A DNA stretch of 64,000 nt, taken from Marinicella meishanensis (GTDB lineage Bacteria > Pseudomonadota > Gammaproteobacteria > Xanthomonadales > Marinicellaceae). Made by a program: the position numbers and the translations under genes. The notes below the pieces were generated by a model. The model made no database searches, was not told where the DNA came from, and saw only the letters and a list, made by a program, of their open reading frames with translations. The DNA is taken from contig NZ_JAIOUV010000002.1 of assembly GCF_019931145.1 (NCBI RefSeq), positions 62,001 through 126,000 on the forward strand, in the 5' to 3' direction. Numbering within the stretch: position 1 is the stretch's first letter; every line of letters starts with the position of its first letter. Of the stretch, positions 28,604 to 38,016 are shown piece after piece.

Positions 28604-31375
28604 ATGATTGAGAAGTACGATCCGTCGCTGATTGAGTCCAAGTGGTATCAGCATTGGGAACAACAAGGATATTTCAAAGCCAACCAACAAGGAACTGGAT
28701 CCTATTGCATCATGATCCCGCCACCCAATGTGACCGGTACTCTGCACATGGGTCACGCCTTTCAGGACACCATCATGGACACCCTGATTCGCTATCACCG
28801 CATGCAAGGCAAAAACACCTTGTGGCAACCCGGCACCGACCACGCCGGCATCGCCACCCAAATGGTGGTCGAACGCCAGCTGAATGCCCAAGGCACCTCG
28901 CGGGTTGAATTGGGTCGCGAAGCCTTTGTCGACAAAGTCTGGGAATGGAAAGAACAGTCTGGCAACACCATCACCCAACAGCTGCGGCGCATGGGCGCAT
29001 CCCCAGATTGGTCACGCCAACGCTTCACCATGGACGACGGCTTGTCGGCCGCCGTGCTCAAAGTGTTTGTTGACTTGTACGAAGAAGGTCTGATTTACCG
29101 CGGCCAACGTCTGGTCAACTGGGACCCGACCTTGAACACCGCTTTGAGTGACCTGGAAGTCGAGTCAATTGAAGAAAATGGCTCCATGTGGCATTTCAAA
29201 TACCCGGTGGCAGATGCCCAGGGACAAGCCACCAATGAACACCTCATCATCGCCACCACCCGTCCTGAAACCCTGTTGGGTGACACCGCCGTGGCGGTCA
29301 ACCCAGCCGATGAGCGTTTCCAACACCTGATCGGTCAACAGGTGCTGTTGCCCTTGTGTGACCGTTTGATTCCCATCGTCGGTGATGAACACGCCGATCC
29401 GGAAAAAGGCACGGGTTGTGTGAAAATCACCCCGGCCCATGATTTCAATGACTACGAAGTGGGCCAACGACATGACTTGCCCATGATCAACGTCATGAAC
29501 TTTGATGCCACCATCAACCACAACGCTCCTGAGCCATTCTGGGACATGCCCCGTTATGAGGCCCGCCAAGCCGTGGTCAAGGCCATGGAAGATCTGGGCC
29601 TGTTGGATGAGATCAAACCCCATGTATTGATGGTGCCGCGCGGCGATCGGTCGGGTGATGTGATCGAACCGATGTTGACCAACCAGTGGTACGTGGACGC
29701 CAAAACCCTGGCCGGCCCCGCCATCAAAGCGGTGGACAACGGTGACATCAAATTTGTCCCGGACAATTGGAAAAACACCTATTACGCCTGGATGAATGAC
29801 ATCCAGGATTGGTGCATCTCTCGCCAATTGTGGTGGGGGCACCGCATCCCGGCCTGGTATGACGAACAAGACAATTATTACGTGGGCCTGTCAGAAGCCG
29901 ACGTGCGACACAAACACGGTTTGGATGAGACCGTCAAGCTGCGCCAGGACAACGATGTGTTGGACACCTGGTTCTCATCGGCCCTGTGGCCATTTGCCAC
30001 CTTGGACTGGCCCGAGAACACTCAGGAGCTGCAAACTTATTACCCCACCAATGTGTTGGTAACCGGCTTTGACATCATCTTTTTCTGGGTGGCACGCATG
30101 ATCATGATGGGTCTGAAATTCATGGGTGACGTGCCCTTCAAGGAGGTCTTCATCACTGGCTTGGTGCGTGATTCACATGGCCAGAAGATGTCCAAGTCCA
30201 AAGGCAATGTGTTGGATCCCATTGATCTGATCGATGGCATCACCCTGGAAGACTTGTTGGCCAAACGCACCCAAGGTTTGATGCAAGACCACACCAAAAA
30301 AGTGGATCACATCATCCAACTCACCAAAGAAGACTATCCCGATGGCATCAAAGCCTACGGTTGTGACGCCATGCGCTTCACCTTTGCCTCATTGGCCAGC
30401 ACCGGCCGGGACATCAACTTCGACATGGGTCGGGTGGAAGGCTACCGCAATTTCTGTAACAAGATCTTCAATGCTTCGCGCTTCGTGTTCATGAACACCG
30501 AAGACCACCCGGCCCAAGCGTGGACCATGGACCAAGCCTCAACGGTGGAACAATGGATCGTTTCTCGCCTGCAACACACCATCGTCGAGTACCGCAAGCA
30601 CATGGACCGCTATCGCCTGGATTTGGCCAGCCAAACGATTTATGACTTTTTCTGGAATGAGTACTGTGATTGGTTTTTGGAGCTGTCCAAGCCCTTGTTA
30701 AAAACCGCCATGAAGGCGCAAGTCCAAGGCACCTTGTTGTATGTGTTGGATCAGGCTTTGCGTTTGTTGCACCCGATCATGCCTTATGTGACCGAAGAAA
30801 TCTGGCAAGCCGTCAAACCGCGTTTGAACTTGTCCGCTGAATCGATCATGATCAGCGAATTTCCAACGGCTGATGAGGCCTTGCGCAACCCATCAGCAGA
30901 AGCGGCCATTGAATGGATCAAAGGCTTCACTTTGGGGGTGCGACAAATCCGCGGTGAAATGAACATCCCACCCGCCAAAGCCCTGCCCGTGGTGGTGTCT
31001 CAAGTCAATCAGCAGGATCAAGACATGCTGGCTGCGCATGGTGAGTTGATTCAGAACATGGCCCGCCTGGAAGCGGTCACGGTGCTGTCTGCTGGGGCCG
31101 AAGAGCCAGCGGCAGCCACGGCTTTGTTGGGCGAAATGAAAATCTTGATTCCGTTGGCTGGTTTGATCGATGTGAACGAAGAAACCCAGCGCATTGAAAA
31201 ACAGATGGGTAAAATTGAGCAAGAAATCAAACGCGCTCAAGGCAAGCTCAACAACGATAAATTCGTCAGCAAAGCACCGCCCCATTTGGTCGATGCCGAA
31301 CGCGACAAATTACAGACCAACCAACAAGCTTTGTCCGAACTGCAAGAGCAGCTGGAAAAACTGCAGTCACTTTGA
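28604..31375 (+). CDS. valS: Valyl-tRNA synthetase
   Basis: A 923-residue class I synthetase with HIGH-type motif in GTLHMGHAF, a large CP1 editing domain, KMSKS in [11 protein letters not shown], an anticodon-binding domain and the C-terminal coiled coil typical of ValRS (about 860-920). GAGAG precedes the ATG. It follows pepA after 38 bases. Confidence 0.97.
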   Translation: MIEKYDPSLIESKWYQHWEQQGYFKANQQGTGSYCIMIPPPNVTGTLHMGHAFQDTIMDTLIRYHRMQGKNTLWQPGTDHAGIATQMVVERQLNAQGTSRVELGREAFVDKVWEWKEQSGNTITQQLRRMGASPDWSRQRFTMDDGLSAAVLKVFVDLYEEGLIYRGQRLVNWDPTLNTALSDLEVESIEENGSMWHFKYPVADAQGQATNEHLIIATTRPETLLGDTAVAVNPADERFQHLIGQQVLLPLCDRLIPIVGDEHADPEKGTGCVKITPAHDFNDYEVGQRHDLPMINVMNFDATINHNAPEPFWDMPRYEARQAVVKAMEDLGLLDEIKPHVLMVPRGDRSGDVIEPMLTNQWYVDAKTLAGPAIKAVDNGDIKFVPDNWKNTYYAWMNDIQDWCISRQLWWGHRIPAWYDEQDNYYVGLSEADVRHKHGLDETVKLRQDNDVLDTWFSSALWPFATLDWPENTQELQTYYPTNVLVTGFDIIFFWVARMIMMGLKFMGDVPFKEVFITGLVRDSHGQKMSKSKGNVLDPIDLIDGITLEDLLAKRTQGLMQDHTKKVDHIIQLTKEDYPDGIKAYGCDAMRFTFASLASTGRDINFDMGRVEGYRNFCNKIFNASRFVFMNTEDHPAQAWTMDQASTVEQWIVSRLQHTIVEYRKHMDRYRLDLASQTIYDFFWNEYCDWFLELSKPLLKTAMKAQVQGTLLYVLDQALRLLHPIMPYVTEEIWQAVKPRLNLSAESIMISEFPTADEALRNPSAEAAIEWIKGFTLGVRQIRGEMNIPPAKALPVVVSQVNQQDQDMLAAHGELIQNMARLEAVTVLSAGAEEPAAATALLGEMKILIPLAGLIDVNEETQRIEKQMGKIEQEIKRAQGKLNNDKFVSKAPPHLVDAERDKLQTNQQALSELQEQLEKLQSL

Positions 31376-31429
31376 GGCCCATGCGGCCATGTATACCGGC
31401 CGGCCATGCTGGCCCAACGAACCCATGAC

Positions 31430-31459
31430 CAGGCCCTCTGCGTGGAGGGCCTGTTAAAA
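31430..31459 (+). terminator. Terminator-like hairpin after valS
   Basis: A perfect 9-bp stem CAGGCCCTC / GAGGGCCTG with a 6-base loop lies 55 bases after the valS stop. It is followed by only two T residues and then A, so it may be a weak or rho-assisted terminator. Confidence 0.55.
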
Positions 31460-31507
31460 AGCCATCACCTTGAGTACAATGTTTGACAGCGTACATTGGC
31501 GAACACC

Positions 31508-32107
31508 ATGAAATTCATCTGCACAATCCTGTGGTCAGCAGCACTGACCCTCAGCACTTGGCAGGCCCGGGCGGCTTGTGCCGATGAGGTGCCCTATCCC
31601 CATGCCTCCTACCCAGAATTGACCATCAAAACCAGCCTGGGAGAGGTGGTGATAGAACTGGATCGCCAGCGGGCGCCACTGACTGTCAATCAATTCCTAC
31701 ACCATGTGCAAGACCAACGCTATGATGACAACCTGGTGCACCGGGTGGTCAAGGAGTATGTGGTGCAAACCGGTGCGTTCAACAGCGATTTGACCGCGGT
31801 GACCGGTTGCGGTCAACTGTTCAATGAGTCGGGCAACGGTTTGCCCAATGACCGCGGCACCCTGGCCATGGCCCGCTATGACGATCCCCATTCGGCCAAC
31901 AGCAGTTTCTTCATCAACCTCAAAGACAACGCCAATCTGAACCCCAACCGCAAGACTTGGGGTTACACCGTTTTCGGTTATGTGGTCTCTGGCATGGATG
32001 TGGTCGATCAAATGGCGCAGCAAGCCACGGCTTATCACCCAGAGCTGGATGCCCCGGATGTACCCGTTAACCCCATTAAAATCATCAGTGTGAGGCTCAA
32101 CCCATGA
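31508..32107 (+). CDS. Exported cyclophilin-type peptidyl-prolyl isomerase
   Basis: A 199-residue cyclophilin with a signal peptide (about 1-23). The domain shows FLHHVQDQRYDDNLVHRVVKEYVVQTGAF, the middle stretch GTLAMARYDDPHSANSSFFINL and VFGYVVSGMDVVDQM. The usual QGGD is altered to QTGA, and the substrate-binding Gln of SQFFI is replaced (NSSFFI), so activity may be modified. ATG 31508 was chosen over TTG 31496. It overlaps the next gene by ATGA, tying a periplasmic folding factor to the MCE lipid transport operon. Confidence 0.88.
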   Translation: MKFICTILWSAALTLSTWQARAACADEVPYPHASYPELTIKTSLGEVVIELDRQRAPLTVNQFLHHVQDQRYDDNLVHRVVKEYVVQTGAFNSDLTAVTGCGQLFNESGNGLPNDRGTLAMARYDDPHSANSSFFINLKDNANLNPNRKTWGYTVFGYVVSGMDVVDQMAQQATAYHPELDAPDVPVNPIKIISVRLNP

Positions 32108-32412
32108 CCCCTGATTTCATTCAATTTGATAAATCCGATCAACAAACCACCTTGTTCATTAGCGGTGAAGTGGACCTGTCCAACTCGGCTGAATTACGCA
32201 AAACCATCTTGGGCGCCTTGAAGACCACCGATTCAGTGAAAGTGAATTTATCGGGCGTTGATTACATCGATTCATCTGGCATTGCGGCCATGGTGGAAGG
32301 CTTGCAGTTTGCCAACAGCAACGGCAAAAAATTCAGCCTCACGGCACCCAGCCAGCAGGTCAACAGCATCTTGCGATTGGCCCGCCTCGACCAGGTGTTT
32401 GACATTGAGTAA
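32104..32412 (+). CDS. mlaB: STAS domain protein, MlaB-like
   Basis: A 102-residue single STAS domain with the conserved stretch VDYIDSSGIAAMVEGL; the Ser-Ser of DSSG is the usual phosphorylation/regulatory site in STAS proteins. It precedes mlaE, whereas in E. coli mlaB is the last gene of the operon. It is expected to bind MlaF and stabilise the ABC complex. Confidence 0.85.
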   Translation: MTPDFIQFDKSDQQTTLFISGEVDLSNSAELRKTILGALKTTDSVKVNLSGVDYIDSSGIAAMVEGLQFANSNGKKFSLTAPSQQVNSILRLARLDQVFDIE

Positions 32413-33205
32413 GGTGCTGATTGAAAAAATCGAGCTGATCGGCATGTGGTCCTATCAGGCCATTGAGCGGGTGGGTTTTGCCATTCGCTTGTTCTGGGAC
32501 AGTTTTTATTGGCTGATCATCGGCCGCCGCTACCAACAAAAAATCCGACTGCGGCAAGTGGTCGAACAAGTGCGGGTCAATGGCTTTGACGCCTTACCGA
32601 TTGTTATGACTTTGGCCTTTGTGGTGGGCATGATGTTGTCAATCCAACTGCTCTATGCGCTGTCCGATTTTGGCGCCGAATCTCAAGTACTGCTGGCCAT
32701 TGCCAAATCGGTGACCCGCGAATTTTCACCCTTGATCACCGGGGTGATCGTGGCCGGCCGATCGGGGGCCGCCATTGCCGCGCGCATTGGCTCACAAGTG
32801 GTGTCACAAGAAGTCGATGCCTTGAAAGTGATCGGCATCGTGCCGGTCCGCTACCTGGTGCTGCCGCCCTTATTGGGATTAATGATTTCGATGCCCCTGC
32901 TGGTGGTCAGCGCCGATGTGATGGCCATCTTTGGTGGCGCCATCTTCAGTGTCAGCAAATTGGACATGAGCATCAGCGCCTACATGGTTGAATCATTCAA
33001 TGTGCTGATCGTCGGTGATGTGATGCAAGGCCTGATCAAAAGCGTGGTGTTTGGGGTCATCATTGTGTTGGTTGGGGCCACCACCGGATTTCACGTCACC
33101 GGCGGCGCCGAAGGGGTGGGTAAAGCCACCACCAGCGCCGTGGTGATATCCATCTCATTCATTGTACTGGCCGACATGATCGCCAGTTACTTCCTCACCC
33201 AGTGA
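32405..33205 (+). CDS. mlaE: MCE transporter permease MlaE
   Basis: A 266-residue inner membrane permease with five or six membrane segments and the MlaE core (FVVGMMLSIQLLY, GVIVAGRSGAAIAARIGSQVVSQEVDALKVIGI). The start is uncertain: TTG 32405 overlaps the STAS stop by 8 bases and GTG 32414 follows it; neither has a strong ribosome site. The reading that begins further upstream runs through the STAS gene in another frame and is not real. Confidence 0.9.
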   Translation: MSKVLIEKIELIGMWSYQAIERVGFAIRLFWDSFYWLIIGRRYQQKIRLRQVVEQVRVNGFDALPIVMTLAFVVGMMLSIQLLYALSDFGAESQVLLAIAKSVTREFSPLITGVIVAGRSGAAIAARIGSQVVSQEVDALKVIGIVPVRYLVLPPLLGLMISMPLLVVSADVMAIFGGAIFSVSKLDMSISAYMVESFNVLIVGDVMQGLIKSVVFGVIIVLVGATTGFHVTGGAEGVGKATTSAVVISISFIVLADMIASYFLTQ

Positions 33206-33209
33206 TGTC

Positions 33210-34031
33210 ATGACCACAGATAACCACACCCCAGAAACCGTCATCTCAGTCAAACAACTGGTGACCCACTATGGCATGCGAAAAATCCTTGATGGCGTTG
33301 ATATGGATGTCAAACGCGGTGAGATCCGGGTCATCATGGGCGGCAGTGGTTCGGGCAAGTCCACCCTGTTGTGGCACATCCTGGGATTGTATGAACCGAC
33401 CAAGGGTGAAATCGAATTGTTGGGCCAGAACATCCACCAAATCAATTTCAACGACAATTTGAAACTGAAACAAAACATCGGGGTTTCATTCCAAAGCGGC
33501 GCGCTGTTTTCGTCCATGACGGTGGGGGAAAACGTGGCCTTGCCATTGCGTGAATTCACCGACTTGGATGAGAACACCATCCGCATCATTTCCCGCATGA
33601 AACTGGAAGTGGTCAACCTCGGCGGTTTCCACAAACTGATGCCGGCACAATTGTCTGGCGGCATGATCAAACGAGCAGCCCTGGCCCGGGCCATCGTGAT
33701 GGATCCCAAGCTGCTGTTTTTCGATGAACCTTCTGCAGGACTGGACCCGGTGGTGGCCTCGGAAATTGATGACTTGATCCTGTCTTTGCGTGATACCATG
33801 GGCATGAGCATGGTGGTGGTGACCCATGAACTTGACAGTGCCTTTAAGATTGCGGATAAAATAACCGTCTTGGACAATGGCAAAAACCTGATCACGGGAA
33901 CCGTCGAGGAAATACAACAGTCCGACAACAAACGGGTCATGGACTTACTGCAACGACGATCCCGGCATGATAAATTGAACCCGTCCGAATACCTCAAACG
34001 ACTCACACAGGAAAATTACACGCTCTCATGA
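33210..34031 (+). CDS. mlaF: MCE transporter ATPase MlaF
   Basis: A 273-residue ABC ATPase with Walker A GGSGSGKST (44-52), Q-loop near SFQSGALFSS, signature LSGGM (148-152), Walker B LLFFDEP (168-174) and the His switch in VVTHELDS. It drives phospholipid transport through MlaE. It starts 4 bases after mlaE and overlaps mlaD by ATGA. Confidence 0.95.
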   Translation: MTTDNHTPETVISVKQLVTHYGMRKILDGVDMDVKRGEIRVIMGGSGSGKSTLLWHILGLYEPTKGEIELLGQNIHQINFNDNLKLKQNIGVSFQSGALFSSMTVGENVALPLREFTDLDENTIRIISRMKLEVVNLGGFHKLMPAQLSGGMIKRAALARAIVMDPKLLFFDEPSAGLDPVVASEIDDLILSLRDTMGMSMVVVTHELDSAFKIADKITVLDNGKNLITGTVEEIQQSDNKRVMDLLQRRSRHDKLNPSEYLKRLTQENYTLS

Positions 34032-34972
34032 AAAGACACATCAGCAATTACTTTTGGGTCGGTTTATTCACTTTGGTGATATCCATATTCACCTTGTGGA
34101 TCCTGGTCAAAATGACCGGCAAAGAAGCCGATGCCGTGGACTACCACAGCTACTATGCCAATGTGACCGGTTTGGGCTATGGCACCCCGGTGTATTTTGA
34201 GGGTTACCGCATTGGCCAGATTGAAGCCATCACCCCGGAATACAAACAAAGCAAGCTGGATTTTAAAGTGACTTACTCGGTGTTGAAAGAATGGAAAATC
34301 CCCAACGATTCCAGCGCCCAAATCAATTCCGCTGGGTTGTTGGCTGACATGTCAATCAACATCAAAGGCGGTGAATCAACCACCCATTTCAAACCCGGTG
34401 ACACGGTGCCTGGACTGCCACCGGCGGATCTGTTCGCCCAGCTGGCCGGGGTTTCCGACAACATCACCGAAATTTCTGAAGAACAAGTCAAACCCATGTT
34501 GGAAATGTTGCATGAACGGCTGGACAGCATCACCGCACAAATTGATGATGGCCTGCCTGGCATCATGGACAACATCAACACCTCTACCACCGAGTTGAAT
34601 CAACTGATGCAGTCTGCCAACAAGATTTTGAGCAATGAGAACACCGACAACATCGATGAATTCATTGCCAACCTGGCCAAGCTCACCGAACAAATGCAAC
34701 TGTCGATTCAAACGCTTGATGAAGGCCTGACCAACATCAACAGCCTGGTCTCGGATGCCCGCGGCTTGATCTCGGCCGATGACTCGGAAATGGCTGACAT
34801 CCTCAAAACCGCATCGCGCAGTATGTTGGCTTTGTCCAACAAATTGGACAGCATCACCAATGAAATCGAATCTGCCAGCATGAACCTCAATGAAGCCACC
34901 AACCTCATCAGGAAAAACCCCTCCAGTTTGATTTTTTCCAAGGAGCCTGACGTGGAGGACGATGACTTATGA
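34028..34972 (+). CDS. mlaD: MCE domain protein MlaD with long helical tail
   Basis: A 314-residue membrane-anchored MCE protein: an N-terminal helix (about 8-28), one MCE domain (about 38-118, with VYFEGYRIGQIEAI), then about 190 residues predicted helical with heptad-like Leu/Ile spacing. This is longer than E. coli MlaD (183 residues). The tail could form a periplasmic tube or stalk as in longer MCE proteins. No MlaC is encoded nearby. Confidence 0.88.
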   Translation: MKRHISNYFWVGLFTLVISIFTLWILVKMTGKEADAVDYHSYYANVTGLGYGTPVYFEGYRIGQIEAITPEYKQSKLDFKVTYSVLKEWKIPNDSSAQINSAGLLADMSINIKGGESTTHFKPGDTVPGLPPADLFAQLAGVSDNITEISEEQVKPMLEMLHERLDSITAQIDDGLPGIMDNINTSTTELNQLMQSANKILSNENTDNIDEFIANLAKLTEQMQLSIQTLDEGLTNINSLVSDARGLISADDSEMADILKTASRSMLALSNKLDSITNEIESASMNLNEATNLIRKNPSSLIFSKEPDVEDDDL

Positions 34973-35535
34973 ACCGCCTGATCCTGACCTTGTTGGTGTG
35001 TTGTTTGACCCTGGCAGCCTGCAGCAATCAAAAAGCCCAAAGCAAAAAATACTTCCGACTGCCGGCAACGGCCCAGGCAGCCACTGCCGAGCCCAAGCCA
35101 TTGACCTTGGTGATCAAGCGCCCCAAAGCACTGAGTGTGCTGGGTGGACGTCCCATGGTGGCCACCCAAGCGGATGGCTCACTGGTTCAACTCAGCCACC
35201 ATTTCTGGTTGGAATCACCCAAAGTGTTGCTCCAAGACCACCTCAAACAATGGGCCACCGGGCGTTGGCAATCGGTCTCCACCCAAGTGCCGGCTCAAGC
35301 CGAACACCAAATCTTGGATGCCCGCATCCTGGCTTTCGAAAAAAACCAACAATTGGCTCAGGTCAGTTTGGAGTTCATGCTGTACGATGCGGACAATCGA
35401 ATGCTGTTCAGTCGCCAATATGTGGTGCAGCACAACATCGACGGTGAAGGTTACCGGGCATTCAGTCGCGCCATGGGCCTGGCCGTCGATCAAATCCTTT
35501 CGCAGCTGGCCATGGACTTGATCGATGTTCAGTGA
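34969..35535 (+). CDS. ABC-type transport auxiliary lipoprotein (PqiC-like)
   Basis: A 188-residue lipoprotein with lipobox LAAC (Cys18) and the PqiC/ABC-auxiliary fold pattern (KKYFRLPA near the start, then a beta-alpha repeat and VSLEFMLYDADNRMLFSRQYVV). It overlaps mlaD by ATGA. In E. coli, PqiC anchors PqiB MCE barrels to the outer membrane; here it likely does so for this MlaD. Confidence 0.82.
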   Translation: MNRLILTLLVCCLTLAACSNQKAQSKKYFRLPATAQAATAEPKPLTLVIKRPKALSVLGGRPMVATQADGSLVQLSHHFWLESPKVLLQDHLKQWATGRWQSVSTQVPAQAEHQILDARILAFEKNQQLAQVSLEFMLYDADNRMLFSRQYVVQHNIDGEGYRAFSRAMGLAVDQILSQLAMDLIDVQ

Positions 35536-35917
35536 ACGGCTGATCAACGAGCTGGGCTTGATCTCGCTGCGCTTGAAACAGCCGGTGCCGCACAATGCCC
35601 ATGATTTGTTGGACCGCTTGAGTGATGAGACCCCAACAGCATCCGAGACAGCCACCGAAACAGCTCCCAAGTTGGATAAAAATGAATTCAGACTGTTGGT
35701 GAAAATGCTGCAAGCCATCGGCCATGATTGCCAATACGACGCCATGACTTATGACGGGTCGGTGGTGACTTATCAACACCCCAAGAAAACCTTGGTGTTT
35801 GACGACATCAAACGGGCAGACGATGCCCAAATCATGAACCTCACTCGTTTGGCCGACTTGTTGCTGGATGACTCATTGAAACGCCCAGTTTGGGAAAAAC
35901 TCAAGTCCTTGCGGTAG
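35525..35917 (+). CDS. Possible divergent DNA polymerase III psi subunit
   Basis: A 130-residue soluble protein overlapping the PqiC-like gene by 11 bases. The start (INELGLISLRLKQP) and end (LLDDSLKRPVWEKLKSL) echo the psi subunit HolD of E. coli (QLGITQWSLRRP near the start, NPTARAALWQQI near the end), with a central LVKMLQAIG helix. This is a remembered resemblance only; no alignment was run. The chi subunit gene holC, psi's partner, is not at its usual place between pepA and valS, which weakens the idea. Otherwise unknown. Confidence 0.4.
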   Translation: MFSERLINELGLISLRLKQPVPHNAHDLLDRLSDETPTASETATETAPKLDKNEFRLLVKMLQAIGHDCQYDAMTYDGSVVTYQHPKKTLVFDDIKRADDAQIMNLTRLADLLLDDSLKRPVWEKLKSLR

Positions 35918-35923
35918 TCCCTC

Positions 35924-36673
35924 ATGATGCGCGACCACCTGTTTCATAAACAACTGGGAGCCGACATGAATTTCCGCTGGCGGGGCGGCGACGTGTCTCG
36001 GATTGAAGCCTTTGCCGACGGCATTTTTGCCATCACCATCACGCTGTTGATTGTGGCAAGCGCCTCCACTTACGGGTTTTATGACATGTGGTTGATGGTC
36101 CGTGATTTGCCGGCCTTCTTGCTCAGCTTTGCGTTCATCATGTATGCCTGGCTGGAGCATTACTTGTTTTTCCGCCGTTATGGCATGGCCGATGGACTGA
36201 CCTTGTTGTTCAACGCCCTGTTTTTGTTTTTGGTCATGTTCCTGGCTTATCCATTGAAACTGCTCAGCACCTTTTTGTGGTACCTGATCATCGGCGAACC
36301 GGTGGCGCCCTTGTTTGCCATTCCCGACCACATCGACTGGACAATGAGCAATTTGGATCAGCGCATGTACATGATGTATTTCTATGGCGCGGCCATCATT
36401 GGCGTGTTCGGCACCTTGTTGTGCATGCACTTGAATGCCCACCGCCAACGGGCACCTCTGGAGCTGGATGCCATTGAATTGACCAGCACCAAACAATCCA
36501 TCACGCACCATTTGGTTTCGACCTTAATCGCAGTGGCCTCAGTCACCACTTTGGCATTGACCCAAAATCCCGGCATCTCTGGTGTGATTTATTTCCTGAT
36601 GCCCACTTTGCACCCTTTGGTCAGTTATTTTTTCATCAAGCGGATCAATCATTTGAAGGATGCCCAAAGATGA
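35924..36673 (+). CDS. TMEM175-type (DUF1211) potassium channel-like membrane protein
   Basis: A 249-residue protein with about six membrane segments. Near the N-terminus is RIEAFADGIFAITITLLIV, matching the (R/K)xxxFSDGVFAI core of the TMEM175 K+ channel repeat. It has one repeat, so a channel would need to form as a multimer. ATG 35924 or 35927 may be the start. It follows the previous gene after 6 bases. Confidence 0.75.
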   Translation: MMRDHLFHKQLGADMNFRWRGGDVSRIEAFADGIFAITITLLIVASASTYGFYDMWLMVRDLPAFLLSFAFIMYAWLEHYLFFRRYGMADGLTLLFNALFLFLVMFLAYPLKLLSTFLWYLIIGEPVAPLFAIPDHIDWTMSNLDQRMYMMYFYGAAIIGVFGTLLCMHLNAHRQRAPLELDAIELTSTKQSITHHLVSTLIAVASVTTLALTQNPGISGVIYFLMPTLHPLVSYFFIKRINHLKDAQR

Positions 36674-36718
36674 AGCCAAGCCGTGCTGCACGGGTTACTG
36701 CAGCCAATCACAACATGA

Positions 36719-36724
36719 TAGAAT
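36719..36724 (+). promoter_or_regulatory. Extended -10 box 7 nt before ATG (leaderless mRNA candidate)
   Basis: TAGAAT preceded by TG one base before (TGATAGAAT) forms an extended -10. Seven bases separate it from the ATG at 36732 and no ribosome site is present, so transcription would start at or next to the ATG. Confidence 0.55.
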
Positions 36725-36731
36725 GCCAGCC

Positions 36732-37295
36732 ATGAAATTCATATCTTTGTGCGCGGCTTGCTGCCTGCTTACCCTGCCGGTTTGGGCCAATGAGGACGCC
36801 GATGAACACCTGTATGATGGCATCGATTACCGCTGGTACTGGAATGCCAACCTCGGCATCGTGGTGCCAGATGATGACATCCGCTTGAATGAAGCCCAGG
36901 TGATCGATTTCCGGGTGGGTAAGCACTTCACTGAAAATTGGGCCATGGAATTTGAGGTGATGCGTGATGAGTACGATTTCGACATTGATTTTGACCTGAA
37001 ACACTATGCCGCAGGATTCAATTTCATTTACACCAACCACGACCCCTTGTGGAAGCCCTATTTTCTGGTCGGTGTGGGTGGCATCTATTCGGATTCTCGT
37101 TTTCCAGACACCCAGGATGCCGACTTAATCGTCAATTTGGCGGTCGGCGGTTCCTGGTATTTCACCGGTCACGGGGTGCGCATTCGGGCCGAAGCCCGGT
37201 CTCGACTGGACACCAATGATTCAGATTTACCCGGTCAAGATGGCTTTGGTGATGGCCAGTTCACCATCGGCATCATCGTGCCCATCGGCGATTAG
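36732..37295 (+). CDS. Outer membrane beta-barrel protein
   Basis: A 187-residue exported protein with a signal peptide (about 1-19, cleavage before NEDADEH) and alternating amphipathic strands (IDYRWYWNANLGIVVPDD, AVGGSWYFTGHGVRIRAEARSR). It resembles the OmpA/porin-type small barrel (outer membrane protein beta-barrel) and ends FTIGIIVPIGD. ATG 36732 was chosen because the signal peptide starts there. It lacks a ribosome site but has a -10 box 7 nt upstream. Confidence 0.75.
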   Translation: MKFISLCAACCLLTLPVWANEDADEHLYDGIDYRWYWNANLGIVVPDDDIRLNEAQVIDFRVGKHFTENWAMEFEVMRDEYDFDIDFDLKHYAAGFNFIYTNHDPLWKPYFLVGVGGIYSDSRFPDTQDADLIVNLAVGGSWYFTGHGVRIRAEARSRLDTNDSDLPGQDGFGDGQFTIGIIVPIGD

Positions 37296-37302
37296 CCCGC
37301 CC

Positions 37303-37998
37303 TCACAAGAACGGCAACAACCAACCACTGCGTTTTTTGTAATCTGCCCAACCGGGATGGCGGGACAAGCTCTGCTCTTTGGCCACCATGTTCGGCACGA
37401 ACACCAACAACCAGACGGCGCCCAAAATCAAAGCCGCCGCCCAATGCCAGACCAGCAAGCCAAAGGCCCCATAGATCATGATTTCACCCAAATAATTGGG
37501 GTGACGGATGTATTTGTGGATGCCATCTGCAATCAATCCGGCTTGTAAGCGCAGGGTGTGGTATTTTTGCGCATCGGCGGCAATCATAATCACACAACCC
37601 AACAAACACAAAGTGATGCAAATGGCCAACCAGATCGGCTCAGCCAAGGGGTAGGCTGGCGTTTGTGGCTGGCTGATCAACAGCCAGGCCAGCACCCAAT
37701 ACCAAAACAACACCCCAATAAAGGCCATCAGTCCACCACCTATGGTCACCCGCCGCTGCCAACTGGCATCCGGAAAGGCCAGGTCTTTGAGCAACCAAAC
37801 CAAGCCATAACCACCATGCAACGCCAAATAAACATAAGCGACGGTGCTGTGGTTTTGGAAATAAAACATCAGGGCCAGCACCACCCACAAGGTACCGGCT
37901 TTTTGGAAGTTGATCACCCAGGCCAATTTCCAGGGTTTGGGACCACCGAGGAAATCAGTGGTCAAGTGGTCTGCCAAGCGCTTCAAAAACATCAACAT
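37303..37998 (-). CDS. DUF1295/isoprenylcysteine methyltransferase-like membrane protein
   Basis: A 231-residue protein with six or seven membrane segments. The C-terminal stretch GIHKYIRHPNYLGEIMIYGAFGLL is the cofactor-binding core of the ICMT/steroid-5-alpha-reductase (DUF1295) superfamily, and KYHTLRLQAGLIADG precedes it. The substrate is unknown. It converges on the barrel gene with an 7-base gap. Confidence 0.8.
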   Translation of the reverse strand: MLMFLKRLADHLTTDFLGGPKPWKLAWVINFQKAGTLWVVLALMFYFQNHSTVAYVYLALHGGYGLVWLLKDLAFPDASWQRRVTIGGGLMAFIGVLFWYWVLAWLLISQPQTPAYPLAEPIWLAICITLCLLGCVIMIAADAQKYHTLRLQAGLIADGIHKYIRHPNYLGEIMIYGAFGLLVWHWAAALILGAVWLLVFVPNMVAKEQSLSRHPGWADYKKRSGWLLPFL

Positions 37999-38016
37999 GA
38001 CCTTGAGTTTACCCGG

